The notes beneath the pieces are model-generated. The model saw only the letters and a program-made list of their open reading frames with translations, was not told the origin of the DNA and did no database searches. 64,000 bases of DNA from Pedobacter montanisoli (GTDB lineage Bacteria; Bacteroidota; Bacteroidia; Sphingobacteriales; Sphingobacteriaceae): the NCBI RefSeq assembly GCF_022809115.1, contig NZ_JALGBH010000001.1, forward strand, positions 868,001 through 932,000. The letters run 5' to 3'. Numbering within the stretch: the stretch's first letter is position 1; every line of letters begins with the position of its first letter. The position numbers were made by a program, and so were the translations under genes. Below are positions 26,836 to 36,728 of this stretch, in pieces.

Positions 26836-29800
26836 GAAAGTTATTGATGGTTTGGTGTTGCTGCTGCCTTTACTTCGGTGCACAGGCGCAATATGGCATC
26901 AAATTGAGGGATGCGGAAACCAACATGCCTATCCATACGGCTACGTTAAAGCTATTGGGTGCTAACAAGATTTTGCCAAGCAATGCCAATGGAGAAATCA
27001 CATTAGATGGGTTAAGTGGCAGGCAAAGGGTAAGCGTTGCGGCAATGGGCTATCAAACTGATACGTTAATGCTCAACCTGCCATTTACACAATGGTTGCT
27101 ACATCAACTTAAACCTGTAGCAACACAGTTAAATGAGGTCATCGTAAATACAGGCTATCAGCAATTGCCAAAAGAACGGGCTACGGGAAGTTTCAGCGTG
27201 GTCAATAACAAGACCTTCAACGAGCAACAGGGAGTAGATGTGCTCAGTAGGCTAGAGGGTATCACTCCGGCACTAAGTGTCGATCGCCGTACCTATGCAG
27301 GCTCCATCATGGTACGTGGATTAAGTACCATCAACGGTGATCGCTCACCACTCATCGTGGTCGATGACTTTCCCTATGCAGGGGAGCTATCCAACCTTAA
27401 CCCTAACGATGTGGAAAGTGTAACGGTATTAAAGGATGCCGCCGCGGCCTCTATTTGGGGAGCGCAGGCAGGTAACGGAGTTATTGTCATTACCACAAAA
27501 AAAGGGCGGTTCAACCAAACTATGCAAATAAATGTAAGCACTGGCTTGCTCCTCAACCAAAAACCAAAACTGGCCAATTATAATAATTTGAGCAGTGCCG
27601 AAATGATCGAGGTAGAGCAGTTCCTGTTCGGCAAGGGTTTTTACAATACACAGGAAAACTCTACAGCGCGTATTCCGCTTTCGCCGGTGGTCGAGTTGCT
27701 GATTGCCAACAGGGATGGGCAATTGGGCGCCGCCGAGCTGAGCGATAGGCTCCGCATGCTTTCCGAAAAAGATATTGTACAGGAATACCGCAACCACTTT
27801 TACGGCCAGCCATGGCTGCAGCAATATCATCTAGATATAAGCGGTGGTAATGCACTGAGCAAGTGGTATCTTTTTACTGGATATAATCAAGGTAAAGATG
27901 CTCTAGGGGCATACAGTGATCGTTTGAACTTAAAATCCGATTATACCTTCAAGTTGGGCAAAAAGATGGAGCTGACTGCGGCAGCATGGCTCACCTTGCA
28001 GAACAACCAGAGCGGTAGGCTGGATTTTAGCCAGTTAACAACCAGCAATGGCCTGTTACCACCTTATACAACTTTTACAGATGCAGATGGTAATGCCCTA
28101 TCGATAATGAAAAATTATAGGGAAAGCTATACAGCTCAATTGGGGCAGGGAAAATTGCTCGACTGGAAATACTATCCCTTAAATGAAGGAAATGAGGTGC
28201 TAAGTACTGGAAAGCAGATGGATGCCCTTTTTAATTTCAAGTTGAGCTATCAGCTATCAAGTGGTTTACAGTTCACGGCCAATTATAGTACACAGGTGGC
28301 CAGAAATATAACAGGCACAGATTACGGTGCTCAAAGTTACTACGTGCGTAACCTGATCAACCAATTTACACAACTGAACGGCAACGAAGTCAAACGTACC
28401 ATTCCTTTGGGTGGCATTAGCCAGGAGAGTAGGGTGCTGCTCAATAACCAGAACTTGCGTACACAGCTCAATTTCAAACAGCGCTGGGCAGCGTTCGACC
28501 TAAATATACTCGTTGGTGCCGAAATGCGCAGTACCAAGCGCAACACAAAGAGCAACGGTATGTACGGCATTGATCGGGAGACCTTGCTGAGCAGCCCTGT
28601 AGATTATCAAAATGCCTATACCAATATCATTAACGGCAATAGCCAGTTCATTCCTTATCTCGCAGATGCCTTTGGCGAGGTAAACAACTATATTTCCGCT
28701 TATACAAACGGGGCATTATCTTATCAAGGTAAGTACACACTGTCTGGCAGTGTCCGCCGCGATGCATCCAACCTTTTCGGCGTAGCTACCAATAATTTAT
28801 GGAATCCTTTATGGTCGCTCGGTGTTTCCTGGCTCGCAACCGAAGAAAAATGGTTAAGGTGGCAACCGTTAGGCTATCTGCGTTTGAGGCTTACCTATGG
28901 CAGTAGTGGTAATAGTGATTCTAGAAATGCGGCACTAACTACCATTACCTATACAGGTGTTTCCAACTTTACAGGTACACCCACGGCGGGCTATAACAAT
29001 TATGCCAACCCAGATTTAAGGTGGGAAACGGTAAATACGCTAAACGCTGGTTTAGATAGCAAATGGTTCAACGGTAGGCTAGCACTTTCGCTAGAGTATT
29101 ATCGAAAAAGGTCTTATGATCTCATCGCCTCCGACCCCATTGATTACACGGGTGGCGTAGGTTCTAGGACAAGGCGTAATGCGGCACAAATTACAGCAAG
29201 CGGTATAGATGTAGAGCTCGCTACGCAGAATACCCTAGGCGTGGTAAAATGGAACAGCAGTCTATTTGCTAACTTCTACAAGGATAGGGTAGATACCTAT
29301 TACCTAAATTCGCTAACGGGCTCAAACTTTGTAAACGGAAGTAACGTAGTCACAGCGGTAGTGGGCATGCCGGTGTATGGTGCCTATGGTTACCGTTGGG
29401 GAGGGCTCAACCCACAAACGGGTAGTTCACGAGGCTATGTAGATGGTGTACTCAGCGAAGATTATGCTACACTTATCGGAAGCCGAACAACCATTCACGA
29501 TCTGGCCTATGTTGGCCCTGTGTTGCCCAAGCTTACTGGCGCATTTGCCAATACTCTAAGTTACAACGGCTTTAATTTATCCTTTAGGTTTTCCTACAAG
29601 TTCGGGCATTACTACAGACGGCCTAGTCTAAATTATTCAGATTTGTACAACAGCCGAAATGGAAATAGGGAGTTTACGCAAAGGTGGCAGCAGTCCGGCG
29701 ATGAGGCTTTTACCAATGTGCCAAGTATGGTATATCCCATTGCGGGCAACAGAAATTCCTTTTATAATTTCTCTGAAGCTACCTTGGTTAGTGGCGACCA

Positions 29801-30002
29801 TATCCGTTTGCAGAACATAAGTTTAAGCTATGCCTTTGCCAAGCAGCAATGGAAGAAACTGCCCTTTCAGCAATTAACAGTTACTGGAAACCTTAACCAA
29901 GCGGGTTTAGTATGGAAACGCAATAATGAATCGCATGATCCAGATTATCCCTACAGCGAAGCTTTGAAAATGTACAGCATTAATGTTCAAATTAAATTCT
30001 AA
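26832..30002 (+). CDS. SusC/RagA-family TonB-dependent transporter
   Basis: 1056 residues. A signal peptide with an unusual CCCC run ends near GAQAQ. Then come a short carboxypeptidase-D-like domain (about 22-95), a TonB plug (about 105-225, with DVLSRLEGITPAL, IMVRGLSTI, VVDDFPY and GNGVIVITTKKG), and a barrel ending in VQIKF. No STN domain. It overlaps the thioredoxin-like gene by 4 bases and is followed 4 bases later by susD. The codons are richer in G/C than in the SusC at 7526-10777. Confidence 0.93.
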   Translation: MRKLLMVWCCCCLYFGAQAQYGIKLRDAETNMPIHTATLKLLGANKILPSNANGEITLDGLSGRQRVSVAAMGYQTDTLMLNLPFTQWLLHQLKPVATQLNEVIVNTGYQQLPKERATGSFSVVNNKTFNEQQGVDVLSRLEGITPALSVDRRTYAGSIMVRGLSTINGDRSPLIVVDDFPYAGELSNLNPNDVESVTVLKDAAAASIWGAQAGNGVIVITTKKGRFNQTMQINVSTGLLLNQKPKLANYNNLSSAEMIEVEQFLFGKGFYNTQENSTARIPLSPVVELLIANRDGQLGAAELSDRLRMLSEKDIVQEYRNHFYGQPWLQQYHLDISGGNALSKWYLFTGYNQGKDALGAYSDRLNLKSDYTFKLGKKMELTAAAWLTLQNNQSGRLDFSQLTTSNGLLPPYTTFTDADGNALSIMKNYRESYTAQLGQGKLLDWKYYPLNEGNEVLSTGKQMDALFNFKLSYQLSSGLQFTANYSTQVARNITGTDYGAQSYYVRNLINQFTQLNGNEVKRTIPLGGISQESRVLLNNQNLRTQLNFKQRWAAFDLNILVGAEMRSTKRNTKSNGMYGIDRETLLSSPVDYQNAYTNIINGNSQFIPYLADAFGEVNNYISAYTNGALSYQGKYTLSGSVRRDASNLFGVATNNLWNPLWSLGVSWLATEEKWLRWQPLGYLRLRLTYGSSGNSDSRNAALTTITYTGVSNFTGTPTAGYNNYANPDLRWETVNTLNAGLDSKWFNGRLALSLEYYRKRSYDLIASDPIDYTGGVGSRTRRNAAQITASGIDVELATQNTLGVVKWNSSLFANFYKDRVDTYYLNSLTGSNFVNGSNVVTAVVGMPVYGAYGYRWGGLNPQTGSSRGYVDGVLSEDYATLIGSRTTIHDLAYVGPVLPKLTGAFANTLSYNGFNLSFRFSYKFGHYYRRPSLNYSDLYNSRNGNREFTQRWQQSGDEAFTNVPSMVYPIAGNRNSFYNFSEATLVSGDHIRLQNISLSYAFAKQQWKKLPFQQLTVTGNLNQAGLVWKRNNESHDPDYPYSEALKMYSINVQIKF

Positions 30003-30006
30003 ACAC

Positions 30007-31368
30007 ATGAAATTAAGATATATCACTTTCTGGGTTTTCTTGTTAGCCTTTAGCAGCTTGTTAGGCTGCAAAAAGTTTTTAGAGGAGAAGCCAAGGTCTA
30101 ACTTGGCCGTGCCGAGTAGCTTGAAAGATTTTCAGGCGCTATTAGATCAAAGCAATGTAATGAATGATTTGGATGCTGCTTCTGGCGAAGCCAGTGCCAC
30201 AGATTGCTATTTAACTACGGCCAATTTTCTATCACGTACCGAATGGCAGCAACGAATGTACACCTGGCAAACCAGCGAGGTTTATGATCGCATCACCAAT
30301 GAATGGGCCAATTTATACAATGTGGTCTACAGGGCAAATACGGTAATCTCTGGTATAGATGAGGTGGAATTAACTACCACTAATGCTGCCGAGTGGCGGA
30401 ATGTAAAAGGACAGGCACATTTTTACAGGGGGAAAATGTTCTTATTGGGCTTAAGTATCTGGAGCAAGGCTTATCATCCCACTACCGCTGCAACTGAATT
30501 GGGCATTCCACTTAGGTTAAATGTCAATTTTAATGAAACATCTGTACGGAGCAGTCAGGCTACCTCTTACGCACAGGTTTTGGCAGATCTTACTTCAGCT
30601 GCCCAATTGCTACCCAATGTTCCCGTGCACGTAATGCGTCCTAGCAAGCCTGCAGCTTATGCGCTATTGTCTAGGCTATATTTGCAGATGGGGAATTTCG
30701 AGAAAGCTAGTTTGTATGCAGATTCTTGCTTGGCCATCAGATCAGAACTGATCGATTATAATACCTTAAATGTAGCTAGTAATTTTCCAATTGCCGCTTT
30801 TGGAAAAGAGGTGATCCATTCGAGCATGGTGCAATTGTTAAGTACCATCAATCCAAGTACAGCCCGAATAGATCCATTGTTATATGCCTCCTACTCCGAT
30901 AATGACCTGCGAAAAACCGTCTTTTTTCTACGCAACAGCGATGGAACTTATAGGTTCAAGGGCAGTTATCAAGGTTCTGCCAATCTGTTTAGTGGCTTAG
31001 CTACCGATGAGATGTATTTGAACCGAGCCGAATGTAAAGCGAGGCTCGGGCAACAAGAATTAGCCTTGCAAGACCTTAATCTGTTATTAAGGAACCGTTA
31101 CAAGACCGGAACATTCGTCCCCTATACATTGGCAAATACTACCGACGTATTAAAATTGGTATTGGAAGAAAGACGTAAGGAGTTATTGATGAGAAATTTG
31201 AGATGGGCAGATATCAAACGGTTAAATATACTTGGTGCAGGAATAACCTTGGAGCGAACCGTAAACGGGCAAACTTACCTGTTGCCCGCAAATTCACCTC
31301 GTTTTGCCGCACCCATACCAGAGGTAGTGATAGAGTTGAGCGGTATGCCACAAAATAAATATGATTAA
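30007..31368 (+). CDS. SusD/RagB-family outer-membrane lipoprotein
   Basis: 453 residues from the ATG at 30007, chosen because it gives a normal lipoprotein signal (C21 in SLLGC); the frame could begin at 29983 within susC. Typical SusD features: CKKFLEEKPRS after the lipobox, NVVYRANTVISGIDE, AAYALLSRLYLQMGNFEKA, EMYLNRAECKARLGQ, and the C-terminal LVLEERRKELLMRNLRWADIKR. It pairs with the preceding SusC as substrate lid. Last gene of the three-gene operon. Confidence 0.92.
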   Translation: MKLRYITFWVFLLAFSSLLGCKKFLEEKPRSNLAVPSSLKDFQALLDQSNVMNDLDAASGEASATDCYLTTANFLSRTEWQQRMYTWQTSEVYDRITNEWANLYNVVYRANTVISGIDEVELTTTNAAEWRNVKGQAHFYRGKMFLLGLSIWSKAYHPTTAATELGIPLRLNVNFNETSVRSSQATSYAQVLADLTSAAQLLPNVPVHVMRPSKPAAYALLSRLYLQMGNFEKASLYADSCLAIRSELIDYNTLNVASNFPIAAFGKEVIHSSMVQLLSTINPSTARIDPLLYASYSDNDLRKTVFFLRNSDGTYRFKGSYQGSANLFSGLATDEMYLNRAECKARLGQQELALQDLNLLLRNRYKTGTFVPYTLANTTDVLKLVLEERRKELLMRNLRWADIKRLNILGAGITLERTVNGQTYLLPANSPRFAAPIPEVVIELSGMPQNKYD

Positions 31369-31451
31369 ACCCTCTATAACGTTATCGATCAATTGCTCTT
31401 CCTATAATTCTCTTACAGAATGTAAGATACACACAATTAATTATGCAATTT

Positions 31452-31489
31452 GTATCTCCCCCTTTTGGAGGGGGTAGGGGGAGGAGATA
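31452..31489. repeat. short G/C-run inverted repeat
   Basis: tatctccccc...gggggaggagata, with an inner ccccctttt-ggaggggg hairpin. Such G/C-run palindromes recur between genes in this group. It could also act as a weak terminator for the susCD operon. Confidence 0.35.
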
Positions 31490-31547
31490 ATAAAATAAAC
31501 CAAAGTTTGATTAAAGTACTTAGGGGCTGAAACGCCCTTAAATAATG

Positions 31548-31898
31548 CTATGGCTCTACCACTTCATTTTTATAAGATTGAATTCTGTTAGTTTCAATCA
31601 TGTCGGTTAACGAAGGGTTTTGGTTAATAAAATCCTGGATATCGGTATACTCTCCAGAATCAAACTGCACCAGACAAGGGATTTCGTCCCCAGGTTCGCA
31701 ACCCTCAGGACTGGGTTGGCTGGAAACGTCATCCCAATTTGAAGCGGTATGGAGTCCCGTTTCATCGTTACCAGTATAACGGTATTTTAGTGTGGCAGTT
31801 TTTTTTGACGAAGTAAAAGCACTCACCATAAACACCAGCCCAAACACCACTAACAGCGTAGCTAGGCCAAATAATAATTTTTTTAAGTTTTTCATCAT
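31548..31898 (-). CDS. DUF6520-like small secreted protein
   Basis: 116 residues (start at the first or second Met). An N-terminal MKNLKKLLFGLATLLVVFGLVF segment, which may stay as an anchor or be cleaved after VSAF, is typical of the DUF6520 group. The mature part is acidic, with CEPGDEIPC (two Cys, possible disulfide). These Bacteroidota proteins have no known function. Single gene on the minus strand, downstream of the SusCD operon. Confidence 0.65.
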   Translation of the reverse strand: MMKNLKKLLFGLATLLVVFGLVFMVSAFTSSKKTATLKYRYTGNDETGLHTASNWDDVSSQPSPEGCEPGDEIPCLVQFDSGEYTDIQDFINQNPSLTDMIETNRIQSYKNEVVEP

Positions 31899-32136
31899 TT
31901 AAAGACTGCTTTGTTGCATTTGAAAAAGCAGACCAAAAAGTTTAGAGGTTAATAATAGGCAGCATTGTTTTGTACTAAGAACGTTTACACCCTCCGCATA
32001 AAAATTTAAAACTAAGCCGGTACGGGTAAAGGCCGGATAAAAGCTATGTGTTTTGCTGCACAGAACAAAGTTAGCCCGGTTTTACCATGCCTGCAGTTAC
32101 AAAAAAGATTAAAAAAAGCTACGAAATCTTAACTTT

Positions 32137-32682
32137 TTACCAGTTGGCAATCAAATAATTGTAGCTTACGTTGAGGTAAGCAGCCACATCTTTCTTTTTC
32201 AGGTAATTAATACTTGATGCAAAATGATGTTTAAACTGTTGTAAACGCTGCGGTACAGGAAGTTCTATAATGAGAGTTCTGAGGTTAAGCTGCTGTATAT
32301 ATTGGTATTTAAGATGATCATATGTAACCTTTAATTCTTTGTGAAATTTATAAATTTCTTTGAGTTGGGTCATCTCAAAAACTAAAATTAAGCTAGGTTG
32401 TATAGCTTTAAAATAATGGTTCTGATTAAAAATATCGATATAAAAACAGGTATTGTAGGATATGAAATTTACAATTCGGGGCTGGCTGCGTTGTAAAGTA
32501 TCATACTCTTTGAGCAGGCCTTGGGCTACATAATAAAGTGAACCCATTTCAAGCTTTATGCCTTCATTAGGTTTTACAGACACTACTTTGGCACATTGAG
32601 AAATGGCCAACCAAGCCTGGGGATGTAAGGCTCCTTGTTGCAAAAGGAAAAGTTTAAGTGCAGATAAATGTAGACTCATCAT
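32137..32682 (-). CDS. Crp/Fnr-like regulator, short C-terminus
   Basis: 181 residues. A cyclic-nucleotide-binding-type beta barrel fills about residues 20-110 (LYYVAQGLLKEYDT, RIVNFISYNTCFYI), followed by a linking helix and the start of a helix-turn-helix (LKKKDVAAYLNVSYNYLI). The protein stops right after the recognition helix, so it lacks the usual few final residues. The effector is unknown. It stands alone, 248 bases after the kinase/regulator pair. Confidence 0.7.
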   Translation of the reverse strand: MMSLHLSALKLFLLQQGALHPQAWLAISQCAKVVSVKPNEGIKLEMGSLYYVAQGLLKEYDTLQRSQPRIVNFISYNTCFYIDIFNQNHYFKAIQPSLILVFEMTQLKEIYKFHKELKVTYDHLKYQYIQQLNLRTLIIELPVPQRLQQFKHHFASSINYLKKKDVAAYLNVSYNYLIANW

Positions 32683-32930
32683 AACTTACCTCCTATTTAG
32701 ATGTATAAAATAAATATTTTAAGTAACTGTGAGCGTAATCGGCAAATAAGACGAGAGGATACAGGTAGAATAAACCTAATATACTAAATTTATTGTTAAG
32801 GCTAATGACTTTCTAAAATGAAATAAGGACGAAGGATAATCCTTGGATTTGCAGGCTATTGTCTAACCCCATGGGAAACTTTTATAAAAACAGGGGTCTA
32901 GAGGCCTATCAAAAATGATTAAGCATGGGT

Positions 32931-33533
32931 TTACTTAGCAAGTAAATGTTGGTTCTTTAGTGACCATTTTAGTAAAGCATTGGTTTCATCGTTAAGTCTC
33001 AGTTTACGGCAAATATTATGTCGGTGATTCTTGATGGTATAAGGGCTAAGATTTAATATACTGGCTATCTCAGGAGTTGTTTTTTGCTGGGCAATCAGTC
33101 TAAGGATATTGAGTTCACTCTGGCTGATCGTCTCGTTAAGATCTGCTGCTGGTTGCGGCAGATTTTCTTTTATTTTTTTGATTGCTGGTAAAATGCCTGC
33201 ATACAATCTGTTTTCATCCAAAGGTTTGATGATATAATTAAGAGGTTCAATTTCAAAAGCCCTGTTAATCATATTCATAGATTTATATGAGGTAATAAAA
33301 ACGGTTTCGAAAGTATGAGATACCTTTAATTGTCTAAGTAATTCTATTCCATCCAGCTTATCGTTAAGTTCTATATCACATATGACCAGCTGTGGAATAA
33401 AATCAGGAAAAAGGTGTTCTACCTCATCAACAGAAATAGCGATTGCAATTTCAAAAGCGGAAGATATGTTTTGTACCTGTTGTTCTATAAAGCGGGCAAT
33501 TACAATTTCGTCTTCTATAATTAATATGCGCAT
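32931..33533 (-). CDS. LuxR-type response regulator
   Basis: 200 residues. Receiver domain (1-125) with acidic pair E7/D8 (LIIEDE), phospho-acceptor D53 (VICDIEL), T/S at FITSYKS, and K in NYIIKPLD. The C-terminal LuxR/GerE helix-turn-helix (about 135-195) has SELNILRLIAQQKTTPEIASIL and YTIKNHRHNI. It begins 4 bases after the stop of the sensor kinase gene, so they form a cognate pair. Targets unknown, but the divergent methyltransferase/tail-collar cluster is the nearest candidate. Confidence 0.9.
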   Translation of the reverse strand: MRILIIEDEIVIARFIEQQVQNISSAFEIAIAISVDEVEHLFPDFIPQLVICDIELNDKLDGIELLRQLKVSHTFETVFITSYKSMNMINRAFEIEPLNYIIKPLDENRLYAGILPAIKKIKENLPQPAADLNETISQSELNILRLIAQQKTTPEIASILNLSPYTIKNHRHNICRKLRLNDETNALLKWSLKNQHLLAK

Positions 33534-33537
33534 GGTT

Positions 33538-35484
33538 CTATCGTTTTGAGAAAGTAAAAGAATAATAAAATCCTGATGAAGTATCGATTTGTACCTGACC
33601 TTTAAGTTGTCGGGTTAAGTCTTTGATCAATGAAATACCCATAGAAGAAGAATCACTTGAAGGGTTAGTTCTTTTCCCATTATCATGGTAAGTTAATTTT
33701 ACCTGATCCTGAGATAAAGAGATATTGATTTTTATTGCAGGATTGGCACTATGGCTTGCAAAAGCATGTTTGAAAGTATTGGTAAAAAGCTCGGTCAGGA
33801 TCAATCCAAAAGGTAAAGATTGTTTGGGATGAAGCGAAAGTTCGCCATCGGCCTCTATGGTTATTTGTACTTGTTTTAAAGGATCATATATATTTTGCAG
33901 ATGAAAGCTCAGATCCTTTGTTAAGGATACGAGTTCTATATATTGTTTTTCTGTTTCGGTGTTCAGGTGTTCATTTACCAGCATCATTGCTTTGATCCTT
34001 CCCTTCATCTCGTTAAAACCGTATTGATCTTGTGCCAGCTCTGTTCCGGGTAGCTGAAAAGAACTTAAGCCATATAGCATCTGCAGATTGTTTTTTACCC
34101 TGTGGCTTAATTCATCCATTAAAGTCTGAATATGATTACGATGGTTGATCAGTTCCTGTTGCTGTTCTTGTAACCTGTGATTGGAAGCCTGCAATTCGAG
34201 TGTACGCTCTTCTACTTTGCGTTCTACAATAATGTTATGTTCCTGATGCAGCCTGTTTAATTGCTTTAGCGTTTCTATTTTTTCATGCTCATGTTGCTTT
34301 AACTTTAGGTTGATTCCGGTTAAAAACAATATGGTAATAAGTATGATACAAGTCTGTGTAATAATAGGTGCATAAACAAAACCTTGCTCATGCAATACGG
34401 CAGTCATACTCACCAGACAAATTGCACCTAAAACAAATACGATAATGCCATAGAGTAAAAACCGTTGACTGTTATCTAATTTTTTCCACAAAGTAAAAGT
34501 GGAAATGATGTAGCTTACATGAACCACAGAAATATAAAGGTTGATCTGATTGGTTAAGTAATAATTTGAGGTTAAAATATTGTTGAGCAAACAAAGCACA
34601 GAGAAGACAGGTAAGCCGATAATGACTATGCGACTATATGAATAAAGCCGAGGACTATTTTTTCTGACTTCCAGAAAATCGACCATTAAAAGGTAAAAAC
34701 TTAATATTCCCAAGTGCAAGAACACCAGCACCAGGAGCCATCCTGTTTCAGGCTGCATAGGAAATAGAATATCTATATAGGCAGCTCCTAATGAGAAACC
34801 ATAAAGGCCCAAGAACAAGATAAATAGGCTTACCCATAAAAAAGGTCTATAGTGGTTTACTAACCAGGAAAGTGCCGAATAGATGAAGAGCACACATAAA
34901 GCTCCCTGTAGCCATGCATTGACAATATCTATGGTTTTTTTGTAATAAAGGCTGTTATAAGTAGTTTGTAAGGTGAAATTAAAATCGGGGGGATATTTTT
35001 TGGTATGCTTTATTTTAAATAAAAGTTGATAAGTGATGCCCCTATTAAAGGAAACATTAAACATAAAGCGACTGTCTCCGGGATAAATAGCATTTTTTTT
35101 TCTAAATGCACCAGCTTTACGATGACTTATCAGTTTTTCTCCTTCAAAGAGATAAAGTTCTACAAAGGTAAGATGAGGAAAGGTAATGCAAAAATTGCTG
35201 TAGTTTAAGCCTTGATCTGTTTTTAAAGAAGCTTTTAACCAGATAGTATGATCGGGAGAACTTATAGAAAACTGATTAAGACATTTAAGATCAGATGTCT
35301 GCCTGCGTAGGATATCTGTAGAGCTATAAATATCTAAAGAGTCTTCAACTGCATAGAAAAACGGCTTCAGCAGAATGTTTTTTTGAGCGTTTTTTTCAGA
35401 TAAAAAGATCTCCTTACCCTGGCATACCGAAGATATGCCCAGCAGGATAAGAAGATAGAGCGTAAGACCTGAAACAAACTTCAT
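33538..35484 (-). CDS. 7TMR-DISM sensor histidine kinase (HisKA_2 type)
   Basis: 648 residues. A signal peptide is followed by an extracellular 7TMR-DISMED2-like beta domain (about 30-170), seven transmembrane segments (about 185-395), a coiled coil (about 400-450), then a HisKA_2-type H-box with H461 (ELSHRVKNNL), and a HATPase domain (FGLILTELFTNTFKHAF; YHDNGKR; SMGISLIKDL). It senses an unknown extracellular ligand and phosphorylates the adjacent LuxR-type regulator. The divergent plus-strand cluster begins 238 bases away. Confidence 0.9.
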   Translation of the reverse strand: MKFVSGLTLYLLILLGISSVCQGKEIFLSEKNAQKNILLKPFFYAVEDSLDIYSSTDILRRQTSDLKCLNQFSISSPDHTIWLKASLKTDQGLNYSNFCITFPHLTFVELYLFEGEKLISHRKAGAFRKKNAIYPGDSRFMFNVSFNRGITYQLLFKIKHTKKYPPDFNFTLQTTYNSLYYKKTIDIVNAWLQGALCVLFIYSALSWLVNHYRPFLWVSLFILFLGLYGFSLGAAYIDILFPMQPETGWLLVLVFLHLGILSFYLLMVDFLEVRKNSPRLYSYSRIVIIGLPVFSVLCLLNNILTSNYYLTNQINLYISVVHVSYIISTFTLWKKLDNSQRFLLYGIIVFVLGAICLVSMTAVLHEQGFVYAPIITQTCIILITILFLTGINLKLKQHEHEKIETLKQLNRLHQEHNIIVERKVEERTLELQASNHRLQEQQQELINHRNHIQTLMDELSHRVKNNLQMLYGLSSFQLPGTELAQDQYGFNEMKGRIKAMMLVNEHLNTETEKQYIELVSLTKDLSFHLQNIYDPLKQVQITIEADGELSLHPKQSLPFGLILTELFTNTFKHAFASHSANPAIKINISLSQDQVKLTYHDNGKRTNPSSDSSSMGISLIKDLTRQLKGQVQIDTSSGFYYSFTFSKR

Positions 35485-35721
35485 GTAGCGTTAATCTATT
35501 TAAATTTTTGCCTATAGTCTGGCTTAAAAACTATAAATAAAAACTATATGTATTGGTGTGTCGGATATGTTTAGTTTATAACTACTAAATTAAAAATATT
35601 TATTTCATAATTAAAGGATAAAGACAAAACAGACCTATGGGTCTATATGATTTATAGGTATAGCCTCATAAATTTGAGTTTATAATTAACAATCTGTTCT
35701 CAGCCAATCTATCTTAACGTA

Positions 35722-36699
35722 ATGCAGCAAAAAATAGATATATCCCAAATAAAGGAAAAACTAGAGATTGCCTGCAGCACAATCTTGTTACCCGGAGATT
35801 TTCATGCGGCATTAGTGCCCGCCATAAATGAATATACTTCCATGCTCTTCGAACTGGCAGGCATAAACAGTGAAAGCGATGAGCAGAGAACAGATATTTT
35901 TACTCATACAGGTAAAGCGATCGGTCCGTTTTGGGCCGCGGCCTGTGTGCGTGAAGTGCTAAGGACACAACGTTTCTGCAGGGGGATCTATGAGGCTGTG
36001 AAAGATTGTCTCGTTAAACAAACTACAAAACCAATACAAGTGATCTATGCGGGTACTGGTCCTCTTGCAGCCTTGGCAATTCCAACCATGATGCAATTCA
36101 GGCCCAATCAGGTACAGTTTACATTGCTGGAGATTAATCCTGTTAGCTATGCTAAACTGCAGCAGCTTTTAACCATACTTGATTTGAATGCATACGTAAA
36201 AGAATTTGTTCTGGCCGATGCTGCTACGTGGAAGGTAACAGATACAGCAGATATTGTGGTAAGCGAAACCATGAACGGTGGTTTACGCAACGAACCTCAA
36301 ATAGCGATTATGCTCAATTTAGCTAGTCAACTACCCGAAAACACCCTACTTATACCTGAAGAAATAACTGTTGCTTTGGCAACACCCCGAAAAGAGAATG
36401 AACCCTTGCTTTTAAAAGAGCTGGGCAGATTTAACAAAGAAAGCTATCGTGAAATTATAGCAGGTTCAAATGCTGATAAATGGTCTTTTAAGGAGGTCGT
36501 TTATGAACCGGATGAAGAAATAGGATCTAAACTGATGCTTACAACGAATATAACCGTTTACAAAACCGATAAACTCGGTTATAACGATTGCTCATTGACA
36601 TTGCCTTATAGGGTAAAAGGGGATTTCAACGAAGCCAAAACACTGAAGTTTGCTTATAAACTGAGCGAACAGACAGGATTTAATGTATATGCCGGATAG
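35722..36699 (+). CDS. PRMT-like SAM-dependent methyltransferase
   Basis: 325 residues. Class I methyltransferase motif I is YAGTGPLAAL (about 112-120), with an acidic post-I residue in LLEINP. The segment S181-E182-T-M-x3-L-x2-E191 reproduces exactly the spacing of the arginine-methyltransferase double-E loop (SExMxxxLxxE). A beta-sandwich C-terminal part (NITVYKTDKLG...) follows, as in PRMTs. The substrate is unknown; both protein and small-molecule targets are possible. First of five plus-strand genes and paralogous to the gene at 39575-40591. Confidence 0.75.
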   Translation: MQQKIDISQIKEKLEIACSTILLPGDFHAALVPAINEYTSMLFELAGINSESDEQRTDIFTHTGKAIGPFWAAACVREVLRTQRFCRGIYEAVKDCLVKQTTKPIQVIYAGTGPLAALAIPTMMQFRPNQVQFTLLEINPVSYAKLQQLLTILDLNAYVKEFVLADAATWKVTDTADIVVSETMNGGLRNEPQIAIMLNLASQLPENTLLIPEEITVALATPRKENEPLLLKELGRFNKESYREIIAGSNADKWSFKEVVYEPDEEIGSKLMLTTNITVYKTDKLGYNDCSLTLPYRVKGDFNEAKTLKFAYKLSEQTGFNVYAG

Positions 36700-36728
36700 A
36701 TGATGAAAATCATATAATAACTAAACTG

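Noticed and set aside
13491-32000. Direct repeat of the tRNA-Arg 3' end marking an integrated element
   Set aside because: Reading by eye found no second copy and no integrase gene; a computed repeat search would be needed.
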